Shown one piece after another: positions 35,101 through 40,464 of a stretch of 64,000 nucleotides of DNA. The notes beneath the pieces are model-generated. The model saw nothing but the letters and a program-made list of their open reading frames with translations, did not search any database and was not told where the DNA came from. The stretch spans positions 586,189-650,188 of the forward strand of contig CALSLW010000002.1 in assembly GCA_943787295.1 (NCBI GenBank), written 5' to 3'. Position 1 is the first letter of the stretch. The number at the start of each line of letters is the position of its first letter. Made by a program: the position numbers and the translations under genes. The DNA comes from an uncultured Flavobacteriaceae bacterium. Lineage in GTDB: Bacteria; Bacteroidota; Bacteroidia; Flavobacteriales; Flavobacteriaceae.

Positions 35101-38100
35101 ATATTTCCATCATTCTCTAATCTAAATGTGTAAACTAACTGATCCCCAGAAGAAATTAAACCATCACCATCATTATCTATATTTACATATGTTTTGGTGA
35201 GATCTAAAGATGAATTTGCAGCAATTAATACATCAGTTGTATCAGAAACAGTATTTGAATCAGTATCATCGCCGTCGTCACTAATATCACTTACATAGAT
35301 TGTTCCCGCGATATTACTTGCTTGAACAAAAGCACTATTTATTACTCCTCCATTATCCAAAGCAGCCTGAGTAATTGTATAGGCAGCTGTATATGTTTTA
35401 GTTGCGCCTGGAGCAATTGTATTGGAATCACTTGAAGTAGGGGAAGCATTAAGAGATAATGAATTTCCGTTGGCATCAGTAAGAGTATCAATAATTGAAA
35501 AATTAGTTAGTGATTCTGTCCCCTTATTCTCAACAACTATTGTATAATTTATTATGTCTCCTATACCTGTTTCTCCATCTGAATTCACATCATTAACAAC
35601 TGCTGTTTTTGTAGCTTCTAACTCTAAAGAACCTGAAAATATATCTATTGTAGGGTCATCTGAAGTATTACCATCTGAATCATCACCATCGTCACTAATA
35701 TCTGATATTGTTCCAAATAGCGAAGAGGCAGTTACTGATACTGTATTTGAGGTACCTCCCCCATCAATGGAGGCTTGATTAATTACAAAAGTTGCTCTAT
35801 ACTCAGCAGTCTCATTTACTCTCAAAGACCCTTGGTCTGATCCAAGGCTGGAAGTAATAAAAGTAGGTGTGGATGTGAGTGTAAGTGAACTTCCGCTTAC
35901 AGTTATAAGCTCGTCTTCAAGAGTAACGGATGCTAGGTTGAGATTACCAGTATTTTCAACAATAATTGTGTAAGTTATTGTATCTCCAAGTCCAACAGCC
36001 CCATCTCCTTCGTCTGTAATTGTAGATGTTTTTGTGATCTCTATTCCTGGTGTTCTTTCTATCGGTGTTTCAGTCCTATCATCCTCAGTGTTTTCATCAA
36101 AATCATCTCCATCATCACTTAAATCTGATACAGATTGATCAGAGGGAGATAATGCAGTAACTGATACTTGATTTGATACTCCACCAGCATCAACATCACT
36201 TTGTCTAATGATATATGTCCCTACAAAAGTTGCTATTTCGTTTGGCTTTAAAATTCCAAAAGAAGATCCTTGGTTTGAATTTACAAAACTTGGTCCAGTA
36301 TCTAGGACCATAGTAGATGTAACAGAAATGTCTGCCAAATCATCAACAAGGGCAATATTATCCAATGTTACATTACTTTTATTCTGAACAAGAATAGTAT
36401 AATCAATTCTATCAGATAAGGATACTAAACCATCAGAATCATTATCAGTAAATGTTGCTGTTTTAGTTGCCTCAATCAAAAGTTCTGCAGCTACAATAAC
36501 ATCAGTTGGATCACTAGTTTGATTACCATCATCATCATCTCCATCATCACTCGCATCAGTAACATCTGTTGAAGAGCTACCAGGGTTTCGTCCAGATGCT
36601 ACAACTGTATTTCTAAAACCACCCGAATCAATAGCTTCTTGTGTAATTGTATAAGAGGCAACGTAAGTTGCTATTTCACCAACAATAAGATTACCCTCCG
36701 AAGAACCATTTGATGAACTTAAAAAAACCGGCCCAGCATCTAATGATATCGAAGCTCCTGCTAATCCAACAAAAGTGTCATTTAATGAAATTGTGTTAAC
36801 ATTAACATTCCCTTTATTTTCTACTGTGATTGTATAAACTGCAACATCCCCAACTTGTGGATTACTATTAGATGAGACTGAAACAGTTTTGGTAACCTCA
36901 AGTATGGGGTTGTAATCCAGTCTAACTTCCGTTGGGTCATTTTCGAAATTTCCATCTAGATCGTCACCGTTGTCACTTGTATCATTGACTGAAACACCAT
37001 TAAATGCATCAGCTGTAACTACTACTTGATTACTAACAAAATTTGTAGCAACATCATTTGCGTCAACAGTATAACTAGCTGTATAGGTGGCCAATTCTCC
37101 TGCCTGTAGACTCCCTTGAGGTGATGATCCTGAAGATGAATTATATGTTGGCCCAGCATCCAATGTTAGAGCTGTTCCATCTCCTCTTGTGAATGAATCT
37201 GAAAGTGAAATATTCGAAAGAGAAGAATTTCCTGTATTTAAAACCGTAATAGTAAATACAGTTATATCTCCAACACCAGGCAGAGTGTCACCATTATCTA
37301 CAAGTACTCCTGTTTTAGTTACTTTAATCCCCGGATCAACGGTAAAGACTGTCCTTGTTTTATCATCAACCAAATTCCCATCACTATCATTTCCATCATC
37401 ACTAACATCAGAAATATCATTTGTGTTTCCTGGACTACTTGCAGTAACAGTAACGGTATTTAAAATACATCCCGAATCAATTTCTAATGCCCCTATAGTG
37501 TAGGTAGCAGTGTAGGTAGCTATTTCTCCTGGAATTAAACTCCCTTGAGAAGACGACCCACTGTTTGAATTCCATGTCGGTCCTGAGTCTAGAGAAAGAA
37601 CTTGAGATTCATCACAATTGGTCAATAAATCTACTAGAGTAATATTCGAAAATTCAATTTGACCTGTGTTTTGAATTTTTATAGTGTAAATAATAATATC
37701 ATTTTCACCAGGCTCACCGTCTCCATCATCAATTCTAGTGAATGTTTTTGTTGCCTCAACTTGCTTATCAATTGTAAGAAAAGTAAATGTAGCATCATCC
37801 AAAGTATTTCCATCATCTTCAATTCCATCATCTGAGATGTCAGAAACATCATTTGAATTTCCAGGAGAACTTGCTGTTGCTTCAATAGAATTATAAACAA
37901 AACCTGAGTTAGCTGCATTTACCGATATCGTATAAGCTGCAGTGTAAATAGCGATTTCCCCAACTTGCAATGTCCCTGCGGAGGATCCTAATGAAGAAGA
38001 TGAAAAAACTGGAGGATTATCAAGTGATAAATTATTCCCATTCCCATCTCGAAAGGTGTCACTTAATGTCAAATTTGACAAGGTAACATTTCCATCATTT

Positions 38101-39152
38101 ACAATTCTAATTGTATAATTGATAATGTCATTTGGATCATTTAAACCATTCCCATTCACATCCTGGACAGAAGCACTTTTAGTTACCTCCAATGATGGAG
38201 TTGTTGTTATTGTTGACTCGGTACAATCGTTAGTCGTATTTCCATCAGTATCTATTCCGTTGTCAGCAGTATCAGTAAATTGCCTTTCAGAATGAACTCC
38301 ATTTACTTGAACGTCTAAACAATTTCTTAGTCCACCTGAATCGACAGCTCCCTGTTGGACATTATATACTGCTTTATAAGTAGCTGTTTCACCTACGAGT
38401 AATTCTCCATTGGTAGAACCTTGGTCAGATGAAACAAAAATTGGTCCTGGAGGGGTAAATGGAGCTACTAGTGCTAAAGTATTATTATTGTAATCTTGAA
38501 GAATATCAAATAATGCTATCGACTCTAAATCTTCTTCTCCATTATTGTAAACTGTAATTATGTATTCTAATTGGTCTCCCAAACCTATTGAACCATCACC
38601 ATCATTATCAATATAGTTTTCAAGTTTAGTTCCTTCTACATTCGTTACAATATTTCCTATTATTATTTGTGTTGGATCATTATTAATATTGCCGTCAGAA
38701 TCATCACCATCATTTGAGATATCAACAACATTATTTGTATTCCCAGGGGTACTACCAGTTCCTGTAACAGTTAAACTAATCCCCCCTGCACTAACGCCAG
38801 CAGAATCGAAGGTATAAGTTGCAACGTAAGTGGAAATTTCGCCAGCTGTTAGACTTCCTTGAGGTGAAGAGCCAGAATTACCAACAAAAGTAATCATAGA
38901 ACTTAGTGATAAAGCTGTACCGTCTATTCCAATAAGGGTATTAGTTATTGTGAAGTTTGAAATAGTAATGTTGCTGATATTCTCAACCTTCGTTGTAAAA
39001 ACAACAATGTCTCCTGAACCTACAGAATTATCGCTATCATTTACTATATCTGAGTGAGTTGTTATGTCAAGAATTGTACTTTGAGACCATGAAAAACTAA
39101 TAAAAGAGAATATGAAAAAAAAAAGAATTCTATATTTTATCAATTTTGACAT
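17109..39152 (-). CDS. Giant T9SS-secreted DUF7507/DUF11-like multi-repeat adhesin, N-terminal 7347 aa
   Basis: Signal peptide [25 protein letters not shown]; tens of EVTKTA...[32 protein letters not shown]...[16 protein letters not shown] repeats; inserted TSP3, CTL-like, CBM-like and cupredoxin-like modules. Confidence 0.93.
   Translation of the reverse strand: [7347 protein letters not shown]
17426..22164. repeat. Higher-order tandem repeat copy B (period 4734 bp)
   Basis: Open in one frame; offset to copy C is 4734 (17587 to 22321, and 18661 to 23395). Confidence 0.9.
22165..23430. repeat. Partial higher-order repeat copy C, mosaic identity to B
   Basis: Identical stretches (e.g. 22321-22460 vs 17587-17726) alternate with synonymously diverged stretches; homology lost after about 23430. 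Confidence 0.8.
26250..26600 (-). other. Cupredoxin/plastocyanin-like module of marine-phage structural protein type
   Basis: [99 protein letters not shown]. Confidence 0.7.
27056..27345 (-). other. C-type-lectin-like domain
   Basis: [42 protein letters not shown]...[29 protein letters not shown]. Confidence 0.75.
27368..27780 (-). other. C-type-lectin-like domain
   Basis: [54 protein letters not shown]...[26 protein letters not shown]...KYLIEF. Confidence 0.8.
29660..30310 (-). other. CBM/jelly-roll-like module, copy 3 of 3
   Basis: [19 protein letters not shown]...[30 protein letters not shown]...[21 protein letters not shown]...GNYRVGF...[21 protein letters not shown]. Confidence 0.65.
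30735..31025 (-). other. C-type-lectin-like domain
   Basis: [55 protein letters not shown]...[18 protein letters not shown]. Confidence 0.75.
31225..31860 (-). other. CBM/jelly-roll-like module, copy 2 of 3
   Basis: [20 protein letters not shown]...[22 protein letters not shown]...[37 protein letters not shown]. Confidence 0.65.
32330..32975 (-). other. CBM/jelly-roll-like module, copy 1 of 3
   Basis: [30 protein letters not shown]...[22 protein letters not shown]...[37 protein letters not shown]. Confidence 0.65.
33210..33655 (-). other. Thrombospondin type-3 / Ca-binding Asp-rich repeats
   Basis: [27 protein letters not shown]...[35 protein letters not shown]. Confidence 0.8.
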
Positions 39153-39679
39153 TTTATTGTTTAATTCAGTAATTAAATTTATTGAAATACTATCGCTTTA
39201 CTTTGATTTAGCCATTGGTTTATTACTTTTGCAGTATAAATGCAGTGAATGATGCCTGTTTTTTTTTAATCCACTTGACCAAAAATCTTATTTAATTAAC
39301 TCCTCTTAAATCTTAAAAAGATCGTTAGAGTTTTTATTTATTAAACGATAGGTAAGGAGTAAGGGGTTTCGAGATTGAGTTTTCTTTTTGCAGTTCTAAA
39401 CTCACAATAATTCACACTGATTCATCTTCCATTCCATATTTGACTGACCAGACGCTAACCAAACTTCACCAATTAGAATTAGACCGAAGAAAAAATATAG
39501 TGCATTCTTTAGCATTATTAAATATATTAAATTTCTGAGGATTTCTTTGTCTGAGTTAATTCATTAAAAGATGAAGTTGTGCTGCATCTTTGAATAATAG
39601 GGGGAGCTAGCGCAACCGCTACACTTCATTAACATTTTAACCCTGCACGATGAGTGAGGGGTTTTTTCTTGCCCATAAT

Positions 39680-39780
39680 TTTTAAAGAGATTTCTCGACT
39701 TCGCTCGAAATGGACATAGGGTAGTCACTTCGACCGCATAGATTCACTTCGACCGTAGCGGAGAAGTCCAAGACTTGATC
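39680..39780. repeat. Dispersed intergenic repeat (TTTCTCGACTTCGCTCGAAATG type)
   Basis: TCTCGACTTCGCTCGA plus two copies of TCACTTCGACCG; resembles intergenic elements common in Flavobacteriaceae. Confidence 0.45.
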
Positions 39781-40071
39781 GATTTTTAAACTTTACATAA
39801 CGATTTATAAACACAGACTAATCTTATCGATTGTAGTTTTATAGAGGACTATAAATCAATACTACGTTATTTATTTTAGTCAAAAATTGTCTCTAAAAGG
39901 GTGGTCTTATCAGCTACCCTTTTTGTATGCTATAAGACTGCGAATTTTGATGTAATCCAAAAGCCATTTCCTATTTTACTGTCTGCTGTTTATTCGCATG
40001 TACCCTATTTTGTAAATAAAACTTTACATTTTGATTTTTTTAGCTTACTTTTGTCAAGTAAACTTTACAAT

Positions 40072-40464
40072 ATGAAAGCAGAAAGAAAAAAACGCATTTT
40101 GCAATTAGCCCTTTGGACGTGGACATGGGTAGCGACCCTTGCCCTTGCTACATTTGGTCCCATCTTCTTATGGAAGGAGAATAAAACCCTAACAATCACT
40201 GCCATTATAGTAAACTTGATTAATGGAGGGTTAATGGTTTTAGCCAATGTGAAAATGTTTCGCCAATATGATGAACTTGAACAAAAAATCCATGCCGAAG
40301 CCATGGGATTAACCCTAGGAGCAACGGTTGTAGTTGGCTTGACTTATTCGCTGCTAGATCAGACTAATTTAATTCAAAGTGATGCAGAAATAAGTGTATT
40401 GATCTTCTTTGTAGGGATTACTTATTTGGTAACTCTTCTCATCAACAGAAAAAAATATTTGTGA
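40072..40464 (+). CDS. Four-TM membrane protein of unknown function, co-transcribed with XRE regulator
   Basis: MKAERKKRILQLALWTWTWVATLALATFGPIF... with hydrophobic segments. Start moved to 40072 because upstream codons overlap promoter-like DNA. Confidence 0.75.
   Translation: MKAERKKRILQLALWTWTWVATLALATFGPIFLWKENKTLTITAIIVNLINGGLMVLANVKMFRQYDELEQKIHAEAMGLTLGATVVVGLTYSLLDQTNLIQSDAEISVLIFFVGITYLVTLLINRKKYL

Noticed and set aside
7706-37503. Many plus-strand ORFs of 60-150 aa opposite the giant gene (e.g. 7706-7915, 13870-14085, 21544-21900, 25756-26208, 37189-37503)
   Set aside because: They mirror the low-complexity repeat coding on the other strand (repeating SSVVFPSVSSPSSxxS patterns are the antisense of the SDDGDD linkers), recur identically in duplicated copies, and lack recognisable starts or families.
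24371-37918. Minus-strand alternate-frame ORFs (24371-24565, 27656-27919, 30875-31072, 34025-34225, 34844-35035, 37679-37918)
   Set aside because: Out-of-frame readings inside the intact giant ORF.
6721-39152. CRISPR array or DNA minisatellite interpretation of the periodic repeats
   Set aside because: Period ~390 nt in a continuous coding frame with synonymous variation; this is a protein repeat, not a spacer array.
39901-40071. Upstream extension of ORF 39901-40464
   Set aside because: Would translate promoter/operator-like DNA; ATG at 40072 gives a normal protein.
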